Shown: positions 18,436 through 29,077, counted from the first letter of the stretch. The stretch: DNA of 64,000 nt from Gammaproteobacteria bacterium (GCA_024234895.1 JACKNJ010000007.1:62001-126000); one strand, 5' to 3'. The notes: a model not told the origin generated them from the sequence alone. A program made the numbers and translations.

Positions 18436-18460
18436 ATACTTGAGTAGATCGCTCAAGTTT
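18436..18460. promoter_or_regulatory. Candidate IscR type 1 binding site
   Basis: ATACTTGAG-tagatcg-CTCAAGTTT is a near-perfect inverted repeat 17 bp upstream of the iscR start. It closely follows the IscR type 1 pattern (ATACTTGAC...GTCAAGTAT), consistent with repression by holo-IscR. Confidence 0.7.
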
Positions 18461-18563
18461 CTGCCAACCAACGCCGGGGGACAACCGCGTCACGGACTTG
18501 CCGACCACTCTGTTGCCGGGGTTTTCCCCCGGGAGCCTCGGATTTATTCAGCGCTTGCCTTGC

Positions 18564-19130
18564 TCAGACGGAACTGACCGCGCCGGTCGGCGAATCCGCC
18601 GCGACGAAGCGGTGACCCTGGCGGAGCAGATATTCCAACCAGCGGTTCAGGAACAGATTCACGGCCCAGCGCCGCGCCTGCGTCCCGGGAGCGCCGGCGG
18701 CGTCGCCGTTGACCTCGGCATGGCTCCGCTCGAGCACGTCGACCAGCTCGTCACAGACCACGTCGCACATCATCTCGACCTGGCCGGTGTCGTGGTAGAT
18801 GCGCAGGCGCAGGTCCGGATCGGCGACCCGCTCGCCATCGAGGTCGAGGTAGTGGGTCAGCAGCAGTTCGGTGGTGTAGCGCTGGCGATCGAGCACCCGC
18901 CAATGCAGGTCATGGCCATCGTCGACACGCGAGATCAGTCGGTCCGGCAACGCCGCCAGACCGGGTGCCAGATCGCTAAGCAGGCGGAAATTGCGCTCAT
19001 AGATCGCCATCAGGTTGGCGAACCCGCGCTTGCGAAACAGATGCTTCAACTGGTGCCAGCGGCTGACCTGCACTCGATACCCCGAAGTTGATTGAACCCG
19101 CTTGATCGCAAACCCCGTCTCGGGATTCAC
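18564..19130 (-). CDS. DUF1249 (YqiB-like) protein
   Basis: This 188-residue protein belongs to the YqiB/DUF1249 family of unknown function found widely in gammaproteobacteria. Recognisable parts are the N-terminal helix ANLMAIYERNFRLLSDLAPG, the central beta-rich ERYTTEL-type region (LDRQRYTTELLLTHYLD), RIYHDTGQVEMM and the C-terminal FLNRWLEYLLRQGHRF. It has no signal peptide or membrane segments, so it is cytoplasmic. The GTG at 19128-19130 is the first plausible start. In E. coli the homologue lies near nudF/parE; here it precedes divergent pgm. Confidence 0.8.
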   Translation of the reverse strand: MNPETGFAIKRVQSTSGYRVQVSRWHQLKHLFRKRGFANLMAIYERNFRLLSDLAPGLAALPDRLISRVDDGHDLHWRVLDRQRYTTELLLTHYLDLDGERVADPDLRLRIYHDTGQVEMMCDVVCDELVDVLERSHAEVNGDAAGAPGTQARRWAVNLFLNRWLEYLLRQGHRFVAADSPTGAVSSV

Positions 19131-19175
19131 TGATCAGCAACCATAGCACTCCCCCTTGTGAGCATTGCCGCCGTC

Positions 19176-20807
19176 ATGAGTATCCAGACCGTCCACAGCA
19201 CCCCGTTCGACGACCAGCGCCCCGGCACCTCCGGCCTGCGCAAGAAGGTGCGCGTGTTCGCGCAACCGCATTACCTCGCCAATTTCGTGCAGGCCGTGTT
19301 CGACGCCATCGACGGCGTCAGCGGCAAGACGCTGGTGCTCGGTGGCGACGGTCGTTACTTCAACGACACCGCGATCCAGATCATCGCCCGCATGGCCGCC
19401 GCGCAGGGTTGCGCGCGACTGATCATCGGTCAGGGCGGCATCCTGTCGACGCCGGCCGCGTCACACCTGATCCGCAAGCGCGCGGCGGATGGCGGCCTGA
19501 TCCTGTCGGCCAGCCACAACCCCGCCGGTCCGGACGAGGATTTCGGCATCAAGTACAACATCGCGAATGGCGGGCCCGCGCCGGAGAAGATCACCGAGGC
19601 GATCTACGCGCGCAGCCGCGAAATCCGCGAATACCGGATTCTCGACAGTGCCGACATCGACCTGTCGGCGCGCGGCGAGACCAATCTGGGCGATTGCCGC
19701 GTCGAGATCATCGACCCGGTCGCCGACTACGCCGAACTGATGGCCCACCTGTTCGATTTTCCGGCCATCAAGGCCCTGTTCGACGGCGGCTTCACGATGC
19801 GTTTCGACGCCATGCACGCGGTCACCGGGCCGTATGCGAAGGCCATCATCGAGGACCGTCTCGGCGCCGTCCCCGGCACCGTCGTCAACGCCGTGCCGCT
19901 GACCGACTTCGGCGGTGGCCATCCGGACCCGAACCTCGTCTACGCCGAGGAACTGGCCGGCCTGATGTTCTCCTCGGCCTCCCCCGCCTTCGGTGCCGCC
20001 TCGGACGGCGATGGCGACCGCAACATGATCCTCGGCAAGCACTTCTTCGTGACGCCGTCGGATTCGCTCGCGGTGCTCGCCGCCAACGCCCATCACACGC
20101 CGGGTTACCACCTGGGCATCCGTGGCATCGCCCGCTCGATGCCGACCAGCCAGGCCGCCGACCGCGTCGCCGAGGTCATGGGCGTGGAGTGCCACGAGAC
20201 CCCGACCGGCTGGAAGTTCTTCGGCAACCTGCTCGACGCCGGCAAGGTCACGCTGTGCGGCGAGGAGAGTTTCGGCACCGGCTCCGACCACGTCCGCGAG
20301 AAGGACGGCCTGTGGGCCGTGCTGTTCTGGCTGAACCTGATCGCCGCCCGCAAGGAGACCGTCGAGCAGATCGTGCGCGGGCATTGGCGCCGTTTCGGTC
20401 GCAACTACTACACCCGTCACGATTACGAAGGCGTCGATGCAGTCGCCGCCAAGGGTCTGATGGCGGCGTTGGCCGCCCGCCAGAACGGCCTGGTCGGCCA
20501 GACCCTGGCCGGTCGGGTAGTCGCCTACGCCGATGACTTCAGTTACACCGACCCGGTCGATGGCAGCGTCAGCACCGGTCAGGGCCTGCGTTTCGGTTTC
20601 GAGGACGGGTCGCGGATTGTCTTCCGCCTGTCGGGCACCGGCACCGTCGGCGCCACCTTGCGCGTGTACATCGAGCGTTTTGAGCCGAATCCGGAATTGC
20701 ATGACCTGGATACGCAGGCGGCGTTGGCGGATCTGATCGCGCTCGCGGATGAACTGGGGGATGTTCGTGCGACGATCTCGCGGAATGTTCCGGATGTGAT
20801 CACCTGA
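19176..20807 (+). CDS. pgm: Phosphoglucomutase (alpha-D-glucose-phosphate-specific)
   Basis: This enzyme interconverts glucose 1-phosphate and glucose 6-phosphate for glycogen and surface-polysaccharide synthesis. The phosphoserine loop LSASHNP is present, as are the metal-binding DGDGDRN, the sugar-binding CGEESFGTGSDH and the phosphate-binding RLSGTGTVGATLR. From the ATG at 19176 it has 543 residues, the size of the eukaryote-like PGM1 type. A GTG six codons earlier is a weaker start. It is convergent with era across a repeat-rich gap. Confidence 0.94.
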   Translation: MSIQTVHSTPFDDQRPGTSGLRKKVRVFAQPHYLANFVQAVFDAIDGVSGKTLVLGGDGRYFNDTAIQIIARMAAAQGCARLIIGQGGILSTPAASHLIRKRAADGGLILSASHNPAGPDEDFGIKYNIANGGPAPEKITEAIYARSREIREYRILDSADIDLSARGETNLGDCRVEIIDPVADYAELMAHLFDFPAIKALFDGGFTMRFDAMHAVTGPYAKAIIEDRLGAVPGTVVNAVPLTDFGGGHPDPNLVYAEELAGLMFSSASPAFGAASDGDGDRNMILGKHFFVTPSDSLAVLAANAHHTPGYHLGIRGIARSMPTSQAADRVAEVMGVECHETPTGWKFFGNLLDAGKVTLCGEESFGTGSDHVREKDGLWAVLFWLNLIAARKETVEQIVRGHWRRFGRNYYTRHDYEGVDAVAAKGLMAALAARQNGLVGQTLAGRVVAYADDFSYTDPVDGSVSTGQGLRFGFEDGSRIVFRLSGTGTVGATLRVYIERFEPNPELHDLDTQAALADLIALADELGDVRATISRNVPDVIT

Positions 20808-20835
20808 CCTTGTGACGCGCTGGCGTTTGGTTGGG

Positions 20836-21052
20836 TGTAGATGATGTTGTGGACATCATCTGGGGCGGTGGCTCGGCTTCGGGAGGTGCGTATGCCCTGC
20901 CGGGACACGCCGTAAATCCATCCCTGGAGACTCGACGACCGCATCCCTGCGGCCAACGGTCCCGGCAGGGCATCCCCACCTCCCGAAGCCTGGAGAGGTT
21001 TGTGGAATTGAAGCGCCGCGCCCGGCATTGAGCCGGACGCGACGCTTTTCGG
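20836..21052 (+). repeat. ~215 bp structured 3' element, copy A (downstream of pgm)
   Basis: In order: hairpin GATGATGT/ACATCATC (20842-20860), a long stem with GGCTTCGGGAGGTG at about 20875 pairing with CACCTCCCGAAGCC at about 20977, a conserved core (GGGACACGCC, TCCATCC, CTCGACG, ACGGTCCC), the block GAAGCCTGGAGAGG (20985-20998), and a final hairpin with loop CCGGCATTGAGCCGG followed by TTTT. Copy B at 21149-21366 has the same order in the opposite orientation with different stem sequences. The last hairpin may terminate pgm. Confidence 0.85.
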
Positions 21053-21065
21053 CGGTTGCCGAAAC

Positions 21066-21142
21066 GTAGGGCGGATACCCGAAGGGGTTCCGCCGTATCC
21101 AGCGCCGATGCGGCGGAACCCCTTCGGGTATCCGCCCTACGC
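21066..21142. repeat. GTAGGGCGGATACCCG palindrome, family E
   Basis: GTAGGGCGGATACCCGAAGG and its exact inverse CCTTCGGGTATCCGCCCTAC flank a 14 bp loop. The stem of 31-32 bp is almost perfect. It lies at the midpoint between the two structured 3' elements and is long enough to form a cruciform or stop transcription from either side. Confidence 0.9.
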
Positions 21143-21148
21143 TAGGCC

Positions 21149-21366
21149 AAAACAAGACGGGCCGCCGGCTCAATGCCGGCGGCCCGTCTTCCAACCACTC
21201 CCCTCTCCAGGCTTCCAGGGGCCGGCAGGGCCTCCTGAGACCGTCGGCGCGATGGATCGCGCCGTCGAGCCTGGATGGAACCACTCGTGGCGTGTCTCAG
21301 GAGGCCATGCCGGCCCCTGGAAGCCATTCCTCAACTCCAGATGATGTCCGCAACATCATCAACACC
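21149..21366 (-). repeat. ~215 bp structured 3' element, copy B (downstream of era)
   Basis: Read on the minus strand from 21366 it repeats copy A: GATGATGT/ACATCATC hairpin starting about two bases after the era stop; GGCTTCCAGGGGCC arm with its complement; core AGACACGCC, TCCATCC, CTCGACG, ACGGTCTC; the block GAAGCCTGGAGAGG; and a terminal hairpin (21153-21190) again with loop CCGGCATTGAGCCGG, followed by TTGTTTT. Stem sequences differ from copy A but remain self-complementary. Confidence 0.85.
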
Positions 21367-21367
21367 C

Positions 21368-22264
21368 TCACAAATCGTCATACCCCAGACTCTTGAGCGC
21401 CCGCTCGTCATCCGACCACCCCTCCTTCACCTTCACCCACAGCTGAAGGTAAACCCGCTGATCGAATACGTGCTGCATGTCCAGCCGCGCCTGCCGGCCG
21501 ACCTCCTTCAGCGCGGCACCGCCCTTGCCGATGACGATGGCCTTCTGGCTGTCGCGCTCGACCCAGATCAGCGCGGCGATCTCGAAGCGCTCTTCCTTCG
21601 GGTCCCAGTCGAACTTCTCGATCTCGACGGTCAACGCGTAGGGCAGCTCCTTCTCCAGCACGCGCATCAGCTTCTCGCGCACCAGTTCGGCGGCGATGAA
21701 GCGCTGGCTGCGGTCGGTGACCTGATCTTCCGGGAACATCGCCGCGCCCTCTGGCAGACGCGGCAGAATCTCGCGTTCCAGCGGCGCGATGTTGTCACCA
21801 CGGCGCGCCGACAAGGGCACGACGGCGGCGAACGGGAACTTGCCGCCGGCCTTGGCCAGGAACGGCAACAGGTCTTCCTTGTCCTTGATCTTGTCGACCT
21901 TGTTGACGGCCAGGATCACCGGCGTGCTGATGTCGGCAAGCTTGGACACGACCAGGTCGTCCTCCTCGGTCCAGCGCAGCGCCTCGACCACCAGCACGAT
22001 CACGTCGACCTCGCCGATCGTGCCGGTCGCGGTGCGGTTCAACTGCCGGTTCAGGGCCTTCTTGGCATTCAGATGGATGCCCGGCGTGTCGACGTAGACG
22101 ATCTGGTCCGCGCCGATGGTGTTGATGCCGAGGATGCGATGCCGTGTGGTCTGCGGCTTCGGCGTCGTGATCGCGATCTTCTGACCGATCAGGCGATTGA
22201 GCAGGGTGGACTTGCCGACATTGGGTCGGCCGACGATCGCGACGTAGCCGCTGCGGTTGGTCAT
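21368..22264 (-). CDS. era: GTPase Era
   Basis: This is an essential GTPase in 16S rRNA 3' end processing and 30S assembly. G1 GRPNVGKST, G2 region TTPKPQTTRH, G3 DTPG, G4 NKVD and G5 SAR are all present. The C-terminal KH domain includes IVIGKGGAALKEVGRQAR, which binds the anti-Shine-Dalgarno end of 16S rRNA. It has 298 residues. The ATG overlaps the rnc stop by 4 bp (ATGA), so the two are translationally coupled. It is the last gene of the rpoE-to-era cluster. Confidence 0.97.
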   Translation of the reverse strand: MTNRSGYVAIVGRPNVGKSTLLNRLIGQKIAITTPKPQTTRHRILGINTIGADQIVYVDTPGIHLNAKKALNRQLNRTATGTIGEVDVIVLVVEALRWTEEDDLVVSKLADISTPVILAVNKVDKIKDKEDLLPFLAKAGGKFPFAAVVPLSARRGDNIAPLEREILPRLPEGAAMFPEDQVTDRSQRFIAAELVREKLMRVLEKELPYALTVEIEKFDWDPKEERFEIAALIWVERDSQKAIVIGKGGAALKEVGRQARLDMQHVFDQRVYLQLWVKVKEGWSDDERALKSLGYDDL

Positions 22265-22962
22265 GATTCGCTGGAGTGGGATTGCAGATGGGAGAGCATG
22301 AGTTCGGCGGCGGCCTGCTCCGCCTTGCGGCGACTGCGACCCCAGCCTTCGATGATCGCGCCGCGTGGCCCCTCGACCCGGCAGGCGACGCGAAACTGCT
22401 GATTGTGCTGGGCGCCACTGACTTCGAGCACCTCGTAGGTCGGCAGGCCCAATCCGAACGATTGCATCCATTCCTGCAGACGAGTCTTGGCATCCTTGAG
22501 GCCATCGGCGTCGGGGAGTTCATTGAGGCGCTGCGCGAACAGTGCCTGGATGCAACGCTCCGCCTTCGCGAACCCGGCATCGATGTAGATCGCGCCGAGA
22601 ATTGCCTCGACGGTGCCGGCGAGGATCGAATCGCGACGATGCCCACCGGCCTTCATTTCGCCGGAACCGAGCAGCAGGTAGTCGCCGATGTCCAGCGAAC
22701 GCGCGATCTGCGCGAGCGTCGTGCCGCGTACCAGATAGGCGCGCAGGCGGCTCATCTCGCCCTCGTTGCCGCCGGGGCGGCGACGGAACAGTTCCGCCGC
22801 GATGACCATGCCGAGGATGCTGTCACCCAGGAATTCCAGCCGCTCGTTGTTGCGGCTGCTGGCGCTGCGATGCGTCAACGCCTCTTCAAGCAGTCCGACG
22901 TTGTCGAACTGGTGCCCGAAACGCTGTGCGAGGCGATCGATCGGCGGGCGGGGACGGCTCAT
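22261..22962 (-). CDS. rnc: Ribonuclease III
   Basis: This double-strand-specific endoribonuclease processes rRNA precursors and structured mRNAs. The catalytic signature NERLEFLGDSILGMVIA is followed by GGHRRDSILAGTVEAILGAIYID with the second acidic set. The C-terminal double-stranded-RNA-binding domain (DAKTRLQEWMQ ... EGWGRSRRKAEQAAAELML) is complete. It has 233 residues. It overlaps era and lies 21 bp after lepB, the conserved lepB-rnc-era order. Confidence 0.97.
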   Translation of the reverse strand: MSRPRPPIDRLAQRFGHQFDNVGLLEEALTHRSASSRNNERLEFLGDSILGMVIAAELFRRRPGGNEGEMSRLRAYLVRGTTLAQIARSLDIGDYLLLGSGEMKAGGHRRDSILAGTVEAILGAIYIDAGFAKAERCIQALFAQRLNELPDADGLKDAKTRLQEWMQSFGLGLPTYEVLEVSGAQHNQQFRVACRVEGPRGAIIEGWGRSRRKAEQAAAELMLSHLQSHSSES

Positions 22963-22983
22963 TCCGACAGGCGCGTCAGTCGG

Positions 22984-23820
22984 TTATTCGACCGAGCTGC
23001 CGATGCGATCCCATTCCGGGATGCCGAGCGCGGAATCCCAGTTGAACCAGATCAGGAAGGCCTTGCCGACCAGATTCTCGTCCGGGACCGTGCCCCAGCA
23101 ACGGCTGTCGTTGCTGTTGTCGCGGTTGTCGCCCATCGCGAAGTAGTGCCCTTCGGGAACGGTGAATTCGCCTTCCGCGAGCACGTTGCAGCCGGGATTG
23201 AAATCCGGGCGCCGCAGATCGATCAGCACGTCGTGCCGGACATCGCCCAGTTGCTCCGAGGCGATGCGCGCGCCGGACATGCGGATGCCCGAGCCGTAGC
23301 CCTCATAGACGCCCTTGTCATCGAGCTTCTGCGGCTGGCCGTTCACGTACAGCACCTTGCGGTAATAGCCGATCCTGTCGCCCGGCACGCCAACCACGCG
23401 CTTGATGTAGTCGGTGGTCGGGTCCAGCGGGAAGCGGAACACGGCGATATCGCCCCGCTCCGGCGCACCGAGATCGATGACCTTCCTGTTGATCACCGGC
23501 AGGCGGATGCCGTAGGTGAACTTGTTGACCATGATGAAATCGCCGACCAGCAGCGTCGGCATCATCGACCCGGACGGGATGCGGAACGGCTCGACCAGGA
23601 AGGAACGCAGCAGCAGCACGATCAGGATGACCGGGAAGAACGCGCGTGCGTATTCGACGATCACCGGCTCACGCGTGGCCTTGGCGCGCACGACCTCGTC
23701 GGCGTCCGCGGATTGCGCGAGCTGTTGCCGCTTCGGCGCCAGCAGCCAGGCGTCGATGCCCCAGATCACGCCGGTGATCAGGCAGGCCAGGGTCAGGATG
23801 GTCGGGAAATCGAGATGCAT
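22984..23820 (-). CDS. lepB: Signal peptidase I
   Basis: This inner-membrane protease removes signal peptides from Sec/Tat-exported proteins. Two N-terminal transmembrane helices (FPTILTLACLITGVIWGIDAWL and about residues 58-76) precede the periplasmic catalytic domain. The catalytic serine is in PSGSMMPTLLVGD, the lysine in DYIKRVVGVPGDRI, and the substrate-binding box is GDNRDNSNDSR. It has 278 residues. It sits 74 bp after lepA on the same strand. Confidence 0.96.
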   Translation of the reverse strand: MHLDFPTILTLACLITGVIWGIDAWLLAPKRQQLAQSADADEVVRAKATREPVIVEYARAFFPVILIVLLLRSFLVEPFRIPSGSMMPTLLVGDFIMVNKFTYGIRLPVINRKVIDLGAPERGDIAVFRFPLDPTTDYIKRVVGVPGDRIGYYRKVLYVNGQPQKLDDKGVYEGYGSGIRMSGARIASEQLGDVRHDVLIDLRRPDFNPGCNVLAEGEFTVPEGHYFAMGDNRDNSNDSRCWGTVPDENLVGKAFLIWFNWDSALGIPEWDRIGSSVE

Positions 23821-23894
23821 CGGTTAGTCCAGGATGAGGCGCCGCAAGGAATGGGGACGTGGGCGAATGTTACCGGAGGCGGGTTGCCGGCGGG

Positions 23895-25691
<1,797 letters not shown>

Positions 25692-25760
25692 GGGGTGGGC
25701 CTCGAAAAAGGAGGCATTGTCACCGTTTCCCCTGTCCGGAGCAAAGACTGAAACGTCCTG

Positions 25761-25848
25761 TGTAGGCCGGCATAAGCGCAGCGTTGCCGGCTTCGTGCCT
25801 GCGATCGAAGCCTCATACCGGCAACGCTGCGCTTATGCCGGCCCACAT
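25761..25848. repeat. REP-like palindrome, family A
   Basis: GTAGGCCGGCATAAGCGC at the left end and its complement GCGCTTATGCCGGCCCAC at the right end enclose CTTCG...CGAAGCC. It lies between the glutaredoxin gene and lepA in an otherwise tight operon and could act as a processing or attenuation hairpin. Confidence 0.8.
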
Positions 25849-25854
25849 CGCGCG

Positions 25855-26064
25855 CTACAGCAGCGCCTCGTCGAGGAAGTACTGGCAGACGAACTCGCCG
25901 TCGCGGGTCAGCACCGGCACCCGGTCGTTGTATTCGCGGCGCAGGCCCGCGTCGGCGTCGATGTCGACCTCGGTGAAGGCGATGCCGCGCTGGCGCAGCC
26001 GTGTGGTCATCGCCTCACACAGATGGCAGCCATGACGGACATAGACCGTGTAGCCGGCCGCCAT
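25855..26064 (-). CDS. Glutaredoxin family protein
   Basis: This is a 69-residue small thioredoxin-fold protein. It has the redox motif CHLC (C13, C16) after the first strand (YTVYVRHG), and the cis-Pro loop VPVLTRDGEFVC. The DUF836-type glutaredoxins have this size and motif. Its start codon overlaps the mucD stop by one base (TGATG), so it is cotranslated with the envelope protease. A role in thiol homeostasis alongside RseC/MucD is plausible but not shown. Confidence 0.85.
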   Translation of the reverse strand: MAAGYTVYVRHGCHLCEAMTTRLRQRGIAFTEVDIDADAGLRREYNDRVPVLTRDGEFVCQYFLDEALL

Positions 26065-27515
26065 CAGCGATCGAGCTTGAGCGCGAGGAACAGCGCACCG
26101 TTGCGGCGATGGATCAACACCGGCAGCTGCCGACCGGTGGGCAGTTCGGTGACGATCTGCTCGAACTGCGCCGCATCGGTGACCGCGAGGTTGTTGATGC
26201 GCAGGATCACGTCACCGGCACGGATGCCGACCTGCGCGGCCGCGCCTTCCAGCACCCGTTCGACGAGCACGCCCCCCTCGCGGACCTCGAGTTCGGCGCG
26301 CTGCTCGGCGCTGAGATCGCCGACCACGACGCCGAGGCGGTTGCTGCTGGCCTTCGGTTTCGGCGTGCTGGCGACCTGCACGTCCTCGTCCGGCAACTCG
26401 CCGATCAGCACCGGCACGAGCATTTCGCTGCCATTGCGAATCACCTTCACGTTGACGCGATCGCCGGCCTGCACGCGCCCGACCATCGGCGGCAGGCTGG
26501 CCGAGGTGGGCACCGGCTTGCCGTTGAAGGCGACGATGATGTCGCCGACCTTGAGCCCGGAATCCCGCGCCGGACTGTTCTCCAGCACCTGCGCGACCAG
26601 CGCGCCCTGCGGTGTCTGCATGCCGAAGGACTCGGCCAGGTTGCGGTCGACGTCCTGGATCAGCACGCCCAGCCAGCCGCGCGAGACCTTGCCCTTGTGC
26701 TTGAGCTGGTCGACGACCTCCAGGGCGACGTCGATCGGGATCGCGAAGGACAGCCCCATGAAGCCGCCGGTGCGGCTGTAGATCTGCGAGTTGATGCCGA
26801 CCACCTCGCCGTCCAGGTTGAACAGCGGGCCACCCGAGTTGCCCGGATTGATGGCCACGTCGGTCTGGATGAAGGGCACGTAGTTCTCGCTCGGCAGCGA
26901 ACGTTCCTTGGCGCTGACGATGCCCGCCGTCACGGAATGATCGAAGCCGAACGGCGAACCGATCGCGAGCACCCACTCGCCGACTTCGAGATCGCGCGAA
27001 CGGCCCATCTTCACGAACGGCAGATTGGCGGCGTCGATCTTCAGCAGGGCGAGATCGCTGCGCTGGTCGGTGCCAATGACCTCGGCGACCACCTGCCGGC
27101 GATCGTTCAGGCGCACGACGATCTCCTCCGCCTCGTTGATCACGTGGTAGTTGGTCAGGATGTAGCCGTCGGCAGAGATGATGAAACCCGAACCCAGCGA
27201 GGTGGATTCGTCATCCGGAACACCCGGTGCTTCGCCGGGCGGCGTCACACCGCCGCGTTCGCCGAAGAAACGGCGGAACAACTCGTTCAGGGGATGGCCG
27301 TCCGGGAGGTCGGGAATCTCGATATTGGGGAAGCGCGCCTCGCTGCTGGGGACGTGATTGGTGGTGCTGATATTGACCACCGCGGGCCCGTACTGCTTCA
27401 CCAGACCGGTGAATTCCGGCAGCGCGGCGCGGGCGGTCGAGGTGAACAGACCCGCGCTCAGGACCAGCACCCAGAAGGACCGAACCAGCAGGTCGTTCGA
27501 CCAGCGCTTCGACAT
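26064..27515 (-). CDS. mucD: Periplasmic DegQ/MucD-type serine protease
   Basis: This is an HtrA-family quality-control protease/chaperone. A signal peptide (about 1-30, ending STARA) precedes a trypsin-like domain with H124 (TNYHV), D154 (RSDLALL) and S227 (GNSGGP), followed by two PDZ domains (WLGVLIQDVD and LGVVVGDLS regions). It has 483 residues. The ATG at 27513-27515 was chosen since GGGAG lies six bases upstream; an ATG two codons earlier overlaps that site. Its place after rpoE-rseA-rseB-rseC is that of mucD in the algU-mucABCD operon, so it should be induced by, and dampen, the envelope stress response. Confidence 0.94.
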   Translation of the reverse strand: MSKRWSNDLLVRSFWVLVLSAGLFTSTARAALPEFTGLVKQYGPAVVNISTTNHVPSSEARFPNIEIPDLPDGHPLNELFRRFFGERGGVTPPGEAPGVPDDESTSLGSGFIISADGYILTNYHVINEAEEIVVRLNDRRQVVAEVIGTDQRSDLALLKIDAANLPFVKMGRSRDLEVGEWVLAIGSPFGFDHSVTAGIVSAKERSLPSENYVPFIQTDVAINPGNSGGPLFNLDGEVVGINSQIYSRTGGFMGLSFAIPIDVALEVVDQLKHKGKVSRGWLGVLIQDVDRNLAESFGMQTPQGALVAQVLENSPARDSGLKVGDIIVAFNGKPVPTSASLPPMVGRVQAGDRVNVKVIRNGSEMLVPVLIGELPDEDVQVASTPKPKASSNRLGVVVGDLSAEQRAELEVREGGVLVERVLEGAAAQVGIRAGDVILRINNLAVTDAAQFEQIVTELPTGRQLPVLIHRRNGALFLALKLDR

Positions 27516-27569
27516 GGACATCTCCCTAATCAAAGAAGCAAATTCAGAGCGGATTAAACACGTTGCGGA

Positions 27570-28037
27570 TCAAACACGTTCCGGAAACACCACGAACTGG
27601 CTGGCGCGCCGCAGGATTCGTGGCCGCCCGTCACGCCGGTCGCGGCGATCGCCGGAACCCCGCCGCGCCAGCGCGAATCCGGCCAGCAAACCCAGCCCGC
27701 CACCCAGTCCGGTCATCAGGTCATTGTGGACGTCACCGGCCAGCCAGCCGCCGATACTGGCACCGATCAGCAGGGTCAGCAGCGGCAGGCCGTACATGCG
27801 GGCCGCGCCGTTGACCAGGATGCTCTCCGGCACGCCGATCACCACCTGCTCGCCGATGCGCGCACCAACCGGGTTGTCGACCCGCAGACCGACCGTGCGC
27901 CGCCCGAACCACTCGGCCAGCGCCGAGGTACCGCAACCGCTCTTGGAGGCGCAGCTGCCGCAACTGGAGCGACGCTGGGTCTCCACCCAGGTCTCACCGT
28001 CATCGACGCGGACCACCCAGGCGGTTTCCTCGATCAT
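27570..28037 (-). CDS. rseC: SoxR-reducing system / RseC family protein
   Basis: This 155-residue inner-membrane protein has an N-terminal Cys-rich segment RRSSCGSCASKSGCGTS, likely an Fe-S or redox site. Two central hydrophobic helices follow (ARMYGLPLLTLLIGASIGGWL and LMTGLGGGLGLLAGFALA), then a basic tail. That layout is typical of RseC/MucC, which modulates sigma-E or keeps SoxR reduced. Its start overlaps the end of rseB by 4 bp. Confidence 0.9.
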   Translation of the reverse strand: MIEETAWVVRVDDGETWVETQRRSSCGSCASKSGCGTSALAEWFGRRTVGLRVDNPVGARIGEQVVIGVPESILVNGAARMYGLPLLTLLIGASIGGWLAGDVHNDLMTGLGGGLGLLAGFALARRGSGDRRDRRDGRPRILRRASQFVVFPERV

Positions 28038-29077
28038 TGGGCGGTACCTGCCGGGCCGGCACCCGCCACGTCAGCGGTTTCACCGCCGGTCAGGCGAGCG
28101 CCGATGAATTCGACGGTCGCGACCGGCACCTCGCCGACGACGGTGACATGCCGGCCATCGTGATAGGCACCGAAGGCACTGGCAGCGCCGTGCCTGGTAT
28201 CGCCCTGCAACAGGTCGTCGCGTTCCGGCGCCGGGTCGATGAACACCGACACGCTGGACAGACCATCGCTGAACAGCAGGTGCTCGACAGCAACCTGATC
28301 GGCGCCGACATGGCGTTGGCGACGCTTGATCAACTGATAGCCAGGCGGCAGGTCGCCGCTCCAGGCCGGCAACGTGAGCATGACTTCGGCGGCGCTGTCC
28401 GGCACCTCGGCGAACGTGCTGACGTCGGTACTCGGCGCCAGTTCCGCGTCGTCGACCTGCGCGTTCACGTCGACGTTGGTGAAGATGATCTGCTCGACGA
28501 TCTCGCCCGCTTCGTCGATCACGTCCGAACGGAGCAACAGGCCGGCTTCGCTATCCACCCACAAGCGGTGACCGAAGCGGTACGCGTCACGCGGGCTGAC
28601 CTGAATGACTTCCGCATCGCGGCCGGCGATTCGTTCCCCGCCATCCCGTTCAAAGCGGTAGAGCGGAAACAAAGCTTCCGGGTTGTCGAACAACGCAGTC
28701 GGGAACGGTTTGCGACTGTGCTGATGACCAACCAGCACCTTGCCGCGGTCAGGCAGGATGCAGCGCACATCGTCGCCATCGCGGACGATCTCGCGCGCCT
28801 TGCCGGCCAGCGTGATCAGACGTTCGCGCTCCCGCCCGCCGCTGCCGCGATGAAACACCTGCAAGGTGTCCACGTGATCCGCGCGGCGATAGATGAACGT
28901 TCCTTCGTAATCGCGCCCGCGCATCGCCTCGCCCATGCGTGCCAGCAGAACTCGCACATCGGCATCGGGTTCAGCGTTGCTATCGCCCGGAACCGGCTCG
29001 CTCGCCCATGCCGTCGTCGCCGCGAACAGCAGCACCACCGCCCACCATGGAGACATCGCCGGTTTTCGCATGGACAT
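28034..29077 (-). CDS. rseB: Sigma-E regulatory protein RseB/MucB
   Basis: This periplasmic protein binds the anti-sigma factor RseA and shields it from DegS cleavage until it senses mislocalised lipopolysaccharide or lipoprotein. A signal peptide (about 1-25, AATTAWA) precedes the large lipid-binding LolA-like domain (GTFIYRRADHVDTLQVFHR) and the smaller C-terminal MucB domain (LPPGYQLIKRR). It has 347 residues. It lies 8 bp after rseA and overlaps rseC. Confidence 0.93.
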   Translation of the reverse strand: MSMRKPAMSPWWAVVLLFAATTAWASEPVPGDSNAEPDADVRVLLARMGEAMRGRDYEGTFIYRRADHVDTLQVFHRGSGGRERERLITLAGKAREIVRDGDDVRCILPDRGKVLVGHQHSRKPFPTALFDNPEALFPLYRFERDGGERIAGRDAEVIQVSPRDAYRFGHRLWVDSEAGLLLRSDVIDEAGEIVEQIIFTNVDVNAQVDDAELAPSTDVSTFAEVPDSAAEVMLTLPAWSGDLPPGYQLIKRRQRHVGADQVAVEHLLFSDGLSSVSVFIDPAPERDDLLQGDTRHGAASAFGAYHDGRHVTVVGEVPVATVEFIGARLTGGETADVAGAGPAGTAQ

